Shown: in pieces, positions 21,601 to 31,400 of the stretch
Position numbering within the stretch: the stretch's first letter is position 1
Layout of the letters: every line of letters begins with the position of its first letter
Source of the DNA: Pomphorhynchus laevis
Lineage: Eukaryota; Acanthocephala; Palaeacanthocephala; Echinorhynchida; Pomphorhynchidae
Direction: 5' to 3'
DNA: 64,000 nt
NCBI GenBank assembly: GCA_012934845.2
Contig: WNNJ02003657.1
Coordinates: forward strand, 93,902 to 157,901
The notes under the pieces: generated by a model
Seen by the model: only the letters and a program-made list of their open reading frames with translations
Databases searched by the model: none
What the model was told of the DNA's origin: nothing
Made by a program: the position numbers and the translations under genes

Positions 21601-23316
21601 TTTTATAGAAAAGATTTCCTTTCAATCAGTATTACGTTATTAAAGTTGATAGTTAATTGCCAATGCAGATTTATAAATTTAAATTAATTCATTTAAAATT
21701 TATATTTAATTTTGTCATTGGATATTTCAGTGACAGGTTGAAATCCTTGAATATAGCTATTTTATATTTTTTTATAAAACTGCATTGCTAATTTTTCGAA
21801 TTATTAGAACATTATAATAAATGACGTCTAAACGTTTGAATTTAAAAAGATTTTCAATGACATGTGCCATTTTTCATTAAAAAAAGTTTTTTTTTAAGCA
21901 AAACTTTTACAGAGATAATTTTTTAAATGACTAACATGGTAGTCATTTAAAAAAATTGTACTCGTAGAAGTAAATAAGCGATACTTATTTTAAATAGTTA
22001 CAGATTCTAGTTAAAACATTTCTTATAAATTTTGTTTTTAGACCGAATTAGACATTCAACGTTGTTCCACCTTCCAGCGCCAATTACTATTAACAGCGAT
22101 AGATTGTATAAACGCAAAGAGTGGAAACAATCCAAGAATTATCGTATACTCTACATGTTCCGTTCTTGTAGGTGCATTCCAATACGTTAATTTTATATAA
22201 AAGGGATACATAATATTAAACAGTTCATCTTATTAAGTTCATATTTCCTTTTTTAAGTTAATACTTTGAAAAATTATCAACTTTCTTTCTTCGATAATAA
22301 ATTCTATAAAATTTCTTTTTTTCGAAATGGCATCTATGAAAATGTATTTAAAATGCATCTACATACAATGTATTTACAAAAATGTTATGTTATTTTAATA
22401 AAAAATAAAATTTATTTTAAAGCATAAAATCTTTAATTTGTTTTGAATAATAAATCAAAAATGTGAGGACTTTGATCGCTATCATGCCCATTTTTAATTA
22501 AATTTATTAATTGAAATTTATTTCAGCTTTGTGGTATATTTTAACAAAGCATTCTATTTTCCAGGTAGCCGAAAATGAAGCAGTTATTGAGTACGCATTG
22601 AAGAAACGACCAAACGTCAGAATTATACCAACTGGTATTGAATTTGGTATTGATGGATTTACAAAGTATGTGTTAAGTTGTTTGTGTTTTATATTTTTGG
22701 TTATCTTATCATTTTTCGTAAATAATAAAAACTATTTGTTTGTGAACCAAACAAATAGTTCAAGTGTTACATAAAGTAAAACATTTAAGTTACTTCCAGC
22801 TTAAAGTTTCAAGTTTTTACGATCGGAATATTCAAAAAAGTTCAAGACTAGTCGGAATGATCGCTCAGACTGCTGTGGCAGCTTTACTTTCGACAAGAGA
22901 AAAACAAAATAAGAGAAAAGTAATCAATGAGGAGGATAAACGAATATTAATGACTAGATAAAACAGAGTTCGTAACTTATAAGAACCCAAATAGAATAAA
23001 CAAAGAATAAAATCTAGTCTGAAGGCTTAACTTTTGTAAATGAAAATTTATAAATTTATGTGAATAAATCAACTCAATGAACTTGAATTTGATACGTGAA
23101 CCGTATAAAATTACTTTTTATGGTAAAACAAAATAGTGTTTTAATTGTTCTAATTTGCCTATTTTTTATTTTAAGATTTCGAGAGTATCGTTTTTTATTT
23201 TAAGATTTCGAGAGTCTCGTTTTCATCCGTCTATGAAACTTTGTCGTCGTTTCTATCCACATACACATAACATGGACGGGTTCTTTGTAGCGAAACTTAT
23301 CAAATTACCAGGTTAG
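9547..23316 (+). CDS. NOP2: NOP2, 25S/28S rRNA m5C methyltransferase (spliced; 5' end missing)
   Basis: NOP2 (p120, NSUN1) is a nucleolar S-adenosylmethionine enzyme that methylates a cytosine of large-subunit rRNA and is needed for 60S ribosome assembly. Nine exons join in phase to about 354 residues. The order is: the pre-catalytic helix ([17 protein letters not shown]), the RNA-binding N1 region ([11 protein letters not shown]...RRDLAQ), SAM motif I ([13 protein letters not shown]), motif [10 protein letters not shown], motif VI STCSVL with the catalytic cysteine, and the C-terminal [12 protein letters not shown]. All key residues are present. The acidic, lysine-rich N-terminus known in other animals was not found. 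Introns are 46, 47, 398, 539, 848, 1837, 2941 and 6050 bp long; the 2941-bp one hosts a ubiquilin copy. Confidence 0.92.
9665..9770 (+). CDS. NOP2: NOP2 exon b
   Basis: Follows a 47-bp intron (9618-9664, acceptor TTTAG). Encodes [20 protein letters not shown] and [14 protein letters not shown], matching the conserved helix just before the N1 domain at the same spacing as in human NOP2. The donor GTCTAA at 9771 is weak, but it gives an ungapped join to exon c. Confidence 0.85.
9866..11188 (+). pseudogene. UBQLN: Ubiquilin copy, intronless, lacking the UBL domain, one in-frame stop
   Basis: Ubiquilins carry ubiquitinated clients to the proteasome, using an N-terminal ubiquitin-like domain, STI1 repeats and a C-terminal UBA domain. 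Here the similarity starts abruptly near 9866 with [20 protein letters not shown], inside the first STI1 region. It then passes [10 protein letters not shown] and meets a TAA at 10052-10054 where relatives have Gln (NPQMQQ). It reopens at ATG 10055 for 377 codons: [48 protein letters not shown], a second STI1 pair and a UBA-like end. In the UBA, the Met-Gly-Phe loop that binds ubiquitin reads VRF. No introns interrupt it. It is most likely a 5'-truncated retrocopy or partial gene copy inserted in a NOP2 intron, though a short protein from ATG 10055 is possible. Confidence 0.85.
11423..12300 (+). repeat. Interleaved direct repeats downstream of the ubiquilin copy
   Basis: About 85 bp at 11423-11510 (ATAAATTCATAAAATAGTAT...CTTATAGCGTGT) is repeated at about 12020-12113. 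A second pair, about 11885-12015 and 12165-12300, shares TTGAATTTTAAAGTAATAAT. An open frame at 11542-11781 contains the inverted pair CTTGCACAAGT (about 11597) / ACCTGTGCAAG (about 11691), which suggests a non-autonomous element rather than a gene. Confidence 0.6.
12475..12620 (+). repeat. SINE-like dispersed repeat, divergent copy
   Basis: Shares CAACATAGCAG, ACACGTATTTCC and GAAATTTGATTG in the same order as the copies at 34535-34700 and 54945-55110. It lies just upstream of NOP2 exon c. Confidence 0.6.
12712..12889 (+). CDS. NOP2: NOP2 exon c (N1 region)
   Basis: Acceptor ATTTAG at 12706-12711. Encodes [20 protein letters not shown] and continues through [19 protein letters not shown] to SQVPI. 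It continues directly from VKE of exon b, across the 2.9-kb intron that holds the ubiquilin copy. Donor GTAACC at 12890. Confidence 0.92.
12936..13076 (+). CDS. NOP2: NOP2 exon d (SAM motif I)
   Basis: Follows a 46-bp intron (12890-12935). Encodes [20 protein letters not shown] and [14 protein letters not shown], the SAM-binding motif I. Donor GTTAGT at 13077. Confidence 0.93.
13077..14913 (+). other. NOP2 intron with three related 60-80 bp repeats
   Basis: Segments near 13190-13250, 13300-13380 and 14208-14300 share CTGAAGATGCTAGTAG and/or ATCGTTCCTGAATATTTA. AAAGCCTTTGATTATA occurs at about 13545 and 13610. No coding sequence was recognised; a small minus-strand frame at 13721-13915 has no support. 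Confidence 0.55.
14914..15053 (+). CDS. NOP2: NOP2 exon e
   Basis: Acceptor TTATAG. Encodes [20 protein letters not shown] (acidic residue for SAM ribose at VAND), then [20 protein letters not shown], closely following the family. Donor GTAAAT at 15054. Confidence 0.92.
15490..15545 (-). repeat. SINE-like core fragment
   Basis: The minus strand carries GGGGGCATCAGGAAGAACAG, a variant of the CATCAGGAGGAACTG core of the dispersed repeat family. Confidence 0.5.
16165..16290 (+). repeat. About 125-bp direct repeat, copy 1
   Basis: TAATACCTAATTTTGTTGTC through GACAACAAGATTGTCAAATAC-like sequence to TTTGATACAGAAT; nearly identical to about 17033-17150. Confidence 0.8.
16540..16576. repeat. Perfect 17-bp-arm hairpin
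   Basis: CTTTTTTATTTTCATCA, a TTT loop, then the exact complement. In the RNA sense it forms an AU-rich stem within a NOP2 intron. Confidence 0.85.
17033..17150 (+). repeat. About 125-bp direct repeat, copy 2
   Basis: Nearly identical to 16165-16290, with a handful of differences. It ends at the edge of a LINE fragment that begins near 17150, so the LINE piece sits inside or at the end of this copy. Confidence 0.8.
17146..17395 (-). mobile_element. LINE fragment (L2-like, pre-RT linker)
   Basis: The minus-strand frame has [20 protein letters not shown], the conserved start of the reverse transcriptase region in L2/CR1-type LINEs. The DNA is closely similar to part of the element at 39215-42050 (for example GGCAGGGGATCGGCAGGTGA in both). 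Truncated at both ends. Confidence 0.75.
17463..17535 (+). repeat. MITE-like terminal segment
   Basis: Contains TTGATAAATAATTATTGGAA followed by CTGGATCAAAG, the shared end of a family also at about 16258-16315, 18128-18190, 19865-20000 and 20041-20240. Confidence 0.6.
17557..17757 (+). other. Unassigned open frame, 66 codons
   Basis: The frame [20 protein letters not shown] continues to a stop at 17757. DNA around its start and middle shares the phrase GATTTATGGCTTGAT (about 17541 and 17663), an internal repeat. No family was recognised; it may be a piece of a mobile element. Confidence 0.25.
18316..19698 (-). pseudogene. Solo LINE ORF1 remnant related to the intact element at 49685-53990
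   Basis: Starts at 19698 (minus) with [12 protein letters not shown], an AT-hook-like motif. A frame at 19590-19195 has [13 protein letters not shown] and [12 protein letters not shown], the same paired cysteines as the ORF1 at 52646-53863 ([13 protein letters not shown] / [10 protein letters not shown]). 18790-18405 gives [31 protein letters not shown] and NFQVVRGR, matching that ORF1's C-terminal RNA-binding region. No ORF2 follows, apart from a possible scrap at 18498-18316. Frameshifts make it inactive. Confidence 0.75.
19865..20000 (+). mobile_element. MITE-like palindrome
   Basis: Left end TTGATAAATAATTATTAAAG + CTGGATCAAAG; right end TTTGATCCAGCTTCAATAAT + TATTTATCAA. The two ends are complementary and enclose only about 45 bp. 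Confidence 0.7.
20041..20240 (+). mobile_element. MITE-like element with an inner 25-bp hairpin
   Basis: Outer ends match the 19865 copy (ATTGATAAATAATTATTGGA ... TCCAGCTCCAATAATTCTTA). Inside, 20117-20141 and 20162-20186 are complementary over 25 bp with one mismatch, around a 20-bp loop. No coding capacity; presumably mobilised by a transposase in trans. Confidence 0.7.
20685..20910 (-). repeat. Two SINE-like core fragments
   Basis: On the minus strand, GGCCTCATCATGAAAAACCA (about 20703-20722) and GGTCATCAGGAGGAACTGG (about 20855-20873) are variants of the dispersed core. Each is preceded on the minus strand by an A/T-rich GAATAAGG-like lead. Confidence 0.55.
21104..21193 (+). CDS. NOP2: NOP2 exon f (motif IV)
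   Basis: Acceptor CATTTAG. Thirty codons encode [20 protein letters not shown], which holds the conserved PC of motif IV used to release product in m5C methyltransferases. Separated from exon e by a 6.05-kb intron. Donor GTATAC at 21194. Confidence 0.93.
22042..22167 (+). CDS. NOP2: NOP2 exon g (motif VI, catalytic Cys)
   Basis: Acceptor TTTTTAG. Encodes [20 protein letters not shown] and [10 protein letters not shown]; the cysteine in STCS is the family's catalytic nucleophile. Donor GTAGGT at 22168. Confidence 0.93.
22565..22665 (+). CDS. NOP2: NOP2 exon h
   Basis: Acceptor TTCCAG. Encodes [20 protein letters not shown] and [11 protein letters not shown] (last base of K in the next exon). 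Donor GTATGT at 22666. Confidence 0.92.
22764..22961 (+). other. Coding-like island in the last NOP2 intron
   Basis: The frame ends [20 protein letters not shown]...[16 protein letters not shown] and a TAG. Its composition is more like the exons than the surrounding intron, and an acceptor-like TTCCAG lies at about 22796. It does not join NOP2 in frame. It could be an exon relic of another gene or an alternative terminal exon; no family recognised. Confidence 0.3.
23162..23219 (+). promoter_or_regulatory. NOP2: Duplicated 3' splice site of NOP2 last exon
   Basis: A unit of about 29 bp (TTTTTTATTTTAAG followed by ATTTCGAGAG) occurs twice in tandem. Using the first AG (23174-23175) gives FREYRFLF and an immediate TAA; using the second (23203-23204) gives the conserved FRESRFHPS. 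Confidence 0.8.
23205..23316 (+). CDS. NOP2: NOP2 last exon with stop
   Basis: Encodes [20 protein letters not shown], then [16 protein letters not shown] and a TAG stop. HTHNMDGFF is the family signature. The protein ends soon after the catalytic domain, without the long tail of vertebrate NOP2. A 29-bp tandem duplication places a decoy acceptor at 23175; only the acceptor at 23204 keeps the frame open. Confidence 0.92.
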
Positions 23317-23637
23317 ACATTGCGATACTTCATTAAACCCTCTACTCTTTTGTTTAATAAGGAGTCACAATTAATGCTGCCAAGTCCGGTATAATCGTTA
23401 ATGGTTTGTTACTTATTATGATTTATCTTTCTAGATGACGCAAGCAAGAAATCACACGAGCAGAATTAACATTATAATAATTTTGTAGATAATGTTTCTA
23501 TTAAAAATATTGCGTCTTTTTACGTTAAGTTCGCTTTTATAAATTATTTATTTTAATCAAAGTTTCTAAATAATATGTAATTTAAATATTTCTGTATTTT
23601 GAAAATACAATTAAAAATGTGATTTTTAAATGCGTTT

Positions 23638-23822
23638 AAATGTACATTAAAACCACTCTCTGTGGTTTTAATGGATGGGCTGTTATTCCATCCGCAACCC
23701 GGAGGACGCGCTGGATAACCTTAGCTAGGTCATCAGGATGTGATCTAGCCGCGGCTATTATATATAATATAATAAAACCTAGGTATAATATGTAGTGCTT
23801 TAAAATGTACATTAAAACCACT
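23638..23822 (+). mobile_element. Small insertion (145 bp) flanked by 20-bp direct repeats
   Basis: AAATGTACATTAAAACCACT occurs exactly at 23638-23657 and 23803-23822. Between them is a GC-richer 145-bp segment with GGAGGACGCGCTGGATAACC and GGTCATCAGGATGTGATCTA, then an AT-rich tail. Long target duplications are typical of SINE or truncated LINE insertion; the segment could be the 3' tip of a LINE. A 12-bp hairpin CATTAAAACCAC/GTGGTTTTAATG sits on the left repeat. Confidence 0.65.
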
Positions 23823-23823
23823 T

Positions 23824-24120
23824 TCTGTCTATATGAATAAAATACTTAAAGTAATTAAAGCACATTTTAAAAAATATTGCAAGGTAATTGAAATTAATAC
23901 TGGTATAAAACACTATTTCAGTATTAATTCTACAAAAGAATTTTTAGAACAGACAAAAGGAATAAATTTTTAAAATATAAATACATACGATTTTAGTACG
24001 CTTTATACAAATCTAGATTTAGTAGATATTAAAGAAGCGTTAGTAAAATTAATTAATCTTTATATTCGGAAAAAGATATACATATATATGTTATAATAAC
24101 TATAACGACTATCTAACAAA
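23824..24120 (+). mobile_element. Penelope-like RT fragment (N-terminal part)
   Basis: Translation gives GIKHYFSINSTKEFLEQTKG and TYDFSTLYTNLDL, the first RT blocks of Penelope-like elements. It is more than 90 % identical by eye to 63655-63957. Truncated on both sides and broken. Confidence 0.7.
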
Positions 24121-25415
24121 TAATTACATTAATAAAATTACATATTATTTCTAATATGTAATTTATAAATATTTCTGTATTTTGAAAAAACAAAAAAATT
24201 GATTTTTTTATTTATGTAAAAAAGTATGTTAAAAGAATAATTAAATTTAGTTAAAAAATAGTTAAATTATAAATTAAATTTTTATCAATAACTTTTTAAT
24301 TAAAATAATCGTTTTAAATCATTTTTATTTTGAAAAACTTGGAAAATACTTAAATTTGCAATCTCTCTAAAAACGTCAACCTGCAATTCATCAAACTGAT
24401 CAATTTGCAACTCATTATCTAAAAATATTATTAATATTTCTGCATTTTAAGAATACAAAAAAGGTTATTTAAATAAAATTTAGTTATTAAATTTAGTTTG
24501 CATTAAATTCAATTTGCTGATAGCGTTTAACAATTTCGGATTTTCTTACATTACGATTTCGATTTCGATATTCAATTTCGTTTGTTGATAATTAAAAATC
24601 AACAAATCTACATTAATTCATAAAACAGTGAATTGTGGGTTGTATATAAAAACGAAAGATAATATGCTGCGTGGATAAAACAGGTACCGAAATTATTCAT
24701 AACTTCTTTAATATTCAACCTGGCAATAAAGAGAAAACTTTAAAATTATATTGAATAATAATATCTGGGATAGATTACAAGACATTTTAACCAAGTCCGT
24801 CGCGTAGGCTAAAAATCAAATTCCTGTATCAGAACAACGTCTTTCTACAAGGCAAGAAAATAATATAAATTGATATGTCCAGCTTTAATGTATCTACCAT
24901 ATCTCGTCAATAAAGGTTTAAAAATATAAATAATTAAATAATTGTGGCAGTTGTTCTGTCTGCTTCTAATACCTTGTATTAGAAGCAGAATAATACCTTT
25001 AATAATAACAATTAATAATACCTTTAATACCTTTGTGAATCTTCAATGAAGATTCAAAAATATAAAGTATTATACTGTTCAGTATACTACATTGTTCAAA
25101 TATTGTCTTCATAGATACGAATTATGCTATTAATACTTATTTTAAAAAATCTCAGCATTGACATGTTTTCGAACTTTCATCAAAGTAATCGAATCTTCAT
25201 TGCAGGTTCGATTGAAAGTTCGATCTTTAAAAGTTAATTAAATGTTCGACGGATCCAATTCCGAGGAAATTGCGATAAGTTTTTTAAAGCATTAAGCGAT
25301 ATATCTAAATGCTTTAGAAATGGAAAGCTAAGCAAATTGTTACTTTAAATTTAATCGTTACTTTAAGTTTACCATGAAACTAAATTGTGAATTTATTCTA
25401 GATTATTTTCTTATA
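24121..25415. other. NOP2-WDR33 intergenic sequence
   Basis: Mostly AT-rich. From about 24950 it contains a repeat block described separately. No promoter motif could be singled out for WDR33; no gene recognised. Confidence 0.45.
24950..25230 (+). repeat. Dispersed repeat, inverted relative to 31925-32160
   Basis: Contains GCAGTTGTTCTGTCTGCTTC, GTATACTACATTGTTCAAAT, ATTGTCTTCATAGATACGAA and CTCAGCATTGACATGTTTTC. The complements of all of these appear at 31925-32160, with two blocks in swapped order, as expected of two windows into a tandem array. Confidence 0.75.
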
Positions 25416-25443
25416 ATGACTACTTTCATCCCTCAACAATCAG
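25416..25443 (+). CDS. WDR33: WDR33 exon 1 (proposed start)
   Basis: ATG at 25416 opens MTTFIPQQS and splices through a 51-bp intron (25444-25494, GTAATT...TTTAAAG) into MMNPTIPL. Alternatively translation could start at the paired ATG codons at 25497 and 25500 without this intron. Confidence 0.5.
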
Positions 25444-28400
25444 GTAATTGTAAAACTGATTTTTGCAAAATGTATAATTATATTTACTTTAAAGTTATGA
25501 TGAACCCAACAATACCTTTACATGCTCAACTCCAATATCAAAATATGCAATCTCAGTCACCTGCATTCCATTACAGACCGCAATTGCGAATGCCGCAGCC
25601 AGCCCTTACTCCTTCACCAGGTGAAGTTGGTTTTGATGTAAAAATGCTAAGAAAAGCAATGGCCAGAAAAACTGTCGACTATAACTCATCTGTTCTCAAG
25701 TATTTAGAGGTATAATCTAGTTTATTTATTCGTATTATGAAGGTTTTTTATTTTTACATTTGTTCCTAGATCCATAGTTCATTTTTATAGTATTAAATAA
25801 CGAAATTAATCAAATTGAATTTGACATTATATTCTTAATTTGACTTTATTATTTTTAGAGTAGAAAATTTGCGAAAAATTCTTTGCTACGCGAAAAACTA
25901 CAACCAGACATTCTGTTTTCTCCTCATGTAAGTTAAGTTTGAGTTTTTCCATCCTAAAAGCATTTTATAGTGCAGAAACATTGTCTTGTCAGACAATTTG
26001 ATTGTCTTTGCGCTGATCAGATTTGCGCTAGTATTTGAGAAGCGTTCGATGAATTAAAATCTTTATGTTTAACGACTATAAACGCTGGTAATGCGTTTAG
26101 TAGAACGAGTTATAAGGTAGATTTGAAAAACATGGAATTAATTCGCACTGGAATCTTGCGCTTACTAGCGAATACTTAAAAATTTGTTTTTCTGCAGATA
26201 GTAAAATATATTTGTTTTTTTATAAATTAATCCAATTTTCGATGGTCACTGCTATTATCATCAGAACAAAGTAATTTTTTTATTTTGTGATAAACCAAAT
26301 TCCAATAAAAGTTTTTTCATAAAATATATCTAATATATACAGATTATAAATATATGTTATATATTATATATATTTATATATAATATATTAATATTATATA
26401 TTGCACTATATACTTGTATATAGTGCAATTAATCTGTTATTTTTAATATTAAAACATTTTCATAGTTAGTTTGTACTAGCGTTAATTGACTGACTATGTT
26501 ATATTAATTGATATAAATAATAAGTTATCTATAAATATATAATATATTTCTATATCAATATAATGTATATATAAATATAATATTGAATTTTATATACTGA
26601 AAAACTTATAATTGAAATTAAACTTAAAATTTCATATCCCCAAAGCGTCATAAACATCAGAAACAAAAAGTACAATTTGTTCATCATCCGTATTGTTAGC
26701 ATTCTTCGAATTCTTGATGATAAAAGAGTTTCACTTAAATAGACTCTTTGTCAATGGATATCGATTGCGTCTTTACCCTTGATGATAAGACATTCTAAAA
26801 TAATGTTAACCATATAATTTAAACATGCAGATTTTTAAATCGTGACTTATATATAAATGCTGGATTTCATGATACCTTGCATTACGGTTTAGATAAATTA
26901 AGTCCGGGCATAAATCATTACGTTTATTTCAATATGTACTAATTTACCGTATAAATACAGGAATTCGGGAATCCCACTATTAGCTGAAGTAACTCTCACT
27001 CAAATTCCGTTCGAGTGTGTAATTTCTTGAATTCCGGACTTTAAGGCGTTGATTTAAAAATATGCAGTGTATTGTTTCTAAGACTATTATTGCTCAAAAC
27101 ATCACAAAAAGAAGCATCATCTTGCAAAATACCCCATTAACACGAGCTAGGGAATGGGGTCATCATGATTATCCGTAAGATCAATTAGCGGAATGGGATT
27201 TCGTTGATCTTCAACTGAATTTTATCATGTGTTAGCAACATGTTTGGATGAGATCCCCCTAATACGATAAAAAATGCCAATGTGGTGATAAGGCTTGTTT
27301 TATTCACTACCTTTCTGGTTCCGTAAGTTGATGTGTACTTGACATGACATCGTGATAAAGATTGTTTACCACGTATGATAACAGATCTCTGCACTGCGTT
27401 ATAAGTCTAGCCTTTGCATATTCCATTAAATTATGATATTACTTGTGATATTACTTATGATATTACTGGGTACGATTACAATGGATATAGAAGCACGTTT
27501 TGAGGTTGGATGTAGATTTTTATTAGGAGAAAGATCAGGTGTATTTTGTGCATCATTGTGTTTAACTTTTTCTTGCTCATACTTCAACACATGTGCTGTT
27601 AAGACAGAAAACGTTTAAAGTATGCTAAACGTGTATTCTACAATTATTTTAGGTACAGTATCTACAGCATGCTGTTAGAGGCAACATGTGCTTTCAAGAG
27701 GCTAGGCACTATGCAATCGAACATAACTGGATCAGCCATATCATATTATTGATTCAAAAGAAGATATTTATTATAGCTAATTAAGATCTGATGATCTTAA
27801 CTGATTGTCTTAATCAACCGAAGCAACCTGTAGCAACCAAAGTAAGACAAACTGGAGATCGGTTAAAAGTTTGAACGGAAATAGATTTTTCTTGTTATTT
27901 TTTAAAGCAAAACGAGTTCAATAAGTCAATAAAAAGTAGGCATTACAAGTGCGTGATAAGAAAAGTACATGATCAGACATATGCTTGCCTATGTCTGATC
28001 TATGTTGAATTTTGTCTTGTGCCCGATTGATGAGCTCTCAACATGATATCAAAGGCGATTTTGCGCTTCAAATTGACCATGATATTCGAGTACTTTAATG
28101 AACAATATCTAATTAGCTTGGAATCTATATATTTCAGCACTGCATTTGATGCCACACACATTAAAATTCAAGAACGAAACTGCCATGCACAAATGAAGAA
28201 ATTCGTTCGTAAAATAATATTTTTTTTGTTTCTCGTTTTCTTAAAAATTCAATTTTCTTAAAAAATTATCTTAGCATTTAAATTATGAATTATTATTTAA
28301 TATCTTTTCGATCTCTACTAATCCGTTAATCTAATACACATATGTATACAAAAATTGTTTGATATTTTTTACTTGATGACATGAAGCTGTTTTACAATTT

Positions 28401-31400
28401 GTAAAAAATGTTGAGTTTGTTGATGTAATTTGTAAAATATTCTGAAATAAATAATTAAAAAGTTAAAAATTTCGAATTTTATTTTAAATATAATTTTAGT
28501 GTTGATAAACTTGTAAATTTCAAATTAATCTTTTGAATTAAGATTGTACCGCCTTTGGGTATGTTAGATAATCCAGTGAATAGCGTGACGACTAAGTTTA
28601 TTCGTCCGGCAACTAATAAAAATCGCTGTCCCATCTTCTGCGTTTGTGTATGCTACTTTTCAATTTGTCACGTCTTCTTTTTAGAACGAAACTTTCTTTG
28701 TTTTTTTTATTAATTTTGTATATATTAAGTGGACCCCTGATGGTCGACGATTAATAACAGGAGCATCAAGTGGCGAATTCACGCTGTGGAATGGGTTAAC
28801 GTTCAATTTTGAAACAATTTTACAGGTTATTTCAAATATTTAATTTTTCAAAACAAAAATTAAATATTTTAAATTCTCAATCGTTTCTTTATTTATTTTC
28901 TCCATTGATGTGTAATAAACCATTACTGCGTACGTCGCATTGTAAAAGTATTTGTTCTTTCTACTCATTAATTAACTCAATCCTCAGGTGTTGGACTAAT
29001 ACAATGCATAATTTATAATTAATTAATTAGATATAATAGCTATATTATAAATTACTCTATTTTAATAAACTATAATTACTATATTATAGCAATTTATAAA
29101 TTATATGGCTATATTAGAATTTATAAATTATATGATACAAAGTGAATGAACTGCTTTAAAATTATCACGTCATTGATTAAAATTATTTTAAATTATTTAA
29201 ACACTTAAATATTTAAACAAATATTTCAAAAATATGAAATACTTAAAAAAATATTTTACTTCAATATTTTATATTTAAGTCAACGAATAATTAATGATTT
29301 CTTACTATTTAAATTATAAATTACCTCCATTTGTTCGCTGAAATCTTTCAGCTTTTTAATTGTTTGATTTTTCATTGCCAGTTTTTAATTTTTTTTTCCA
29401 AATTTTTAATTTTATTTCACATTTTCCAATATTTTCAAATTTTCGTTACCATTTTATTTCAAAAATATAATATAATATCTCTATTTTTCAAACATGAAAT
29501 TTATTCAAAATATCACTAAAGTCGACAAATATTTAATTATTTGCTATTCGCCAGCAAAATGTTGTCTGATTTTATTTTGATTTGTTTAATTTGTTTAATT
29601 ATTTTTTTAATAAATCAAGACAAAATACGAAACGTAAAGTAAAATATTTGAAATCTGCTAACAAGTAAAATTTCAATGTTTTAATTCAGGTGTTCGCTGC
29701 TTAATCATTTGCCTGGATAATTTCGTCTTTTAATATTTTATTAACCGAAAAAATACGTATTAAGAAATATTAAATAAATTCTTATTTAAATAATATGGCA
29801 CAATAATAAAACGACCAAGTACACTCTCTTATATGTTAACATCATCTCGACCATAAATGAAATTTTAATCCTTCTAACAAAAGTTATTTATCTCTAAAGT
29901 AAACGTCTTTAGAAACGTCTTTTGTAGCTTTTGTTTATGCTTAGGCTCATGAATCCTCTATAAGAGCGATGATATGGTCTCACAATGAAAATTGGATGCT
30001 GACGGGGGATCAAAGTGGCTTCATCAAGTATTGGCAGTCGAACATGAATAATGTAAAGATGTTTCAAGCTCACAAAGAACCAGTTCGTGGACTAAGGTAC
30101 TGCTCGGTGACGTTACTGATTTTAACTGATATTGGTTTTTTGAACTTTAAAAAAGAAATAATAATACAGAAAATAACATCTTTTTATATTTTTAAAATTT
30201 ATTTATAATCGCGTTTTCGAAAGAGATCATCCTATACCTGCATTGAACAGAACTGAAAAAAGTTGTTCACTTTTACTTCAGTGAAAAACTGAGTGCGCTC
30301 TAATGTGTTGTTATAAATAATACTTTGTCTTCTTTATTTGCGTCGATTTTTTTGTATTGGCTGTTTTGAAAAAATAATAATAATTTCTCAATTTGACTTA
30401 AATCCTTGAACAAAGCCTGCTTGCTCATGCCAATTAATAGCGCTTATTCGTTGGATTTACGGGTTCAAGATTAACAAATTCAGATTTTCGTCAACGGTTC
30501 TGCGTTCATTATTTGTGTAGACACCGGAAATTTGTTAAAAAATTCTCTGTTTTTGTGTGGGAAAAAATTGACATGTTTCTTTACTTTTCCAAATATTTTA
30601 GCTTCTTACTTAGCAATATTGTATTGAAACACTTTAAAAACACTATGTAATATTAAATTCATATTTATTGAATACTTAGTTTTCAATAATTTCAAAAGCT
30701 CATGATAATTTTAAATTGCGATTTCTTATTTTGTTTGTAAACGATGATTAATTCATTCGCGCTTTATCGCCACTGAACTTATAATTAAATAATAATTATC
30801 TTACTTTAATATTTTATTTAATAACTTTAATTTATCTAGGGTTTACAAAAGTATAATTACAATTTTTTAATTATAAATTTCCTTCGCACATATTGAGTAA
30901 ATATTAGGTTACAATATCTGATTTTTTAATTCCATATTCACATTTTTCACTCATTAACATATGCTTTCTAAATGTTTTTGAATTTTTCTGCGGTGAAGTT
31001 AATAAAAATTAAAATTGAGAATTAAAATAATATCTCGAACTAATCCGAAGTAAAATAATTTGGAATTAAAATACCTGCTTACTTCTTCAAATTTTATAGA
31101 CTTTAAAATATTTATCCACATATTATTTACTATATAATAATATAATATATTCATATATTAATATATAATAATAATATATTATATTATTGTATAATATCGT
31201 CATTCGACATTAAGTCGAATGTTCAATAAATTTTTAGCAAACGTCGTTTTGTTGTTTGATTATATTTGATTGATTTTAAGAATTCTGTCTAATACACATG
31301 GATTATATTAAAACTGACAAGAATATTATTAGCGCTTCTGTTTAAGTAATAGCAGTTCAAATTGATAAAACCGAAAGCATAACAAAAAATGTCATTTTCA

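Noticed and set aside
25207-25235. GGTTCGATT as a tRNA B box
   Set aside because: No A box at proper distance and no cloverleaf; the motif belongs to a dispersed repeat.
29331-29519. Hydrophobic 62-codon frame as a membrane protein
   Set aside because: It is a T-rich intron read as Phe/Leu/Ile; no conserved motif and inside WDR33 intron 5.
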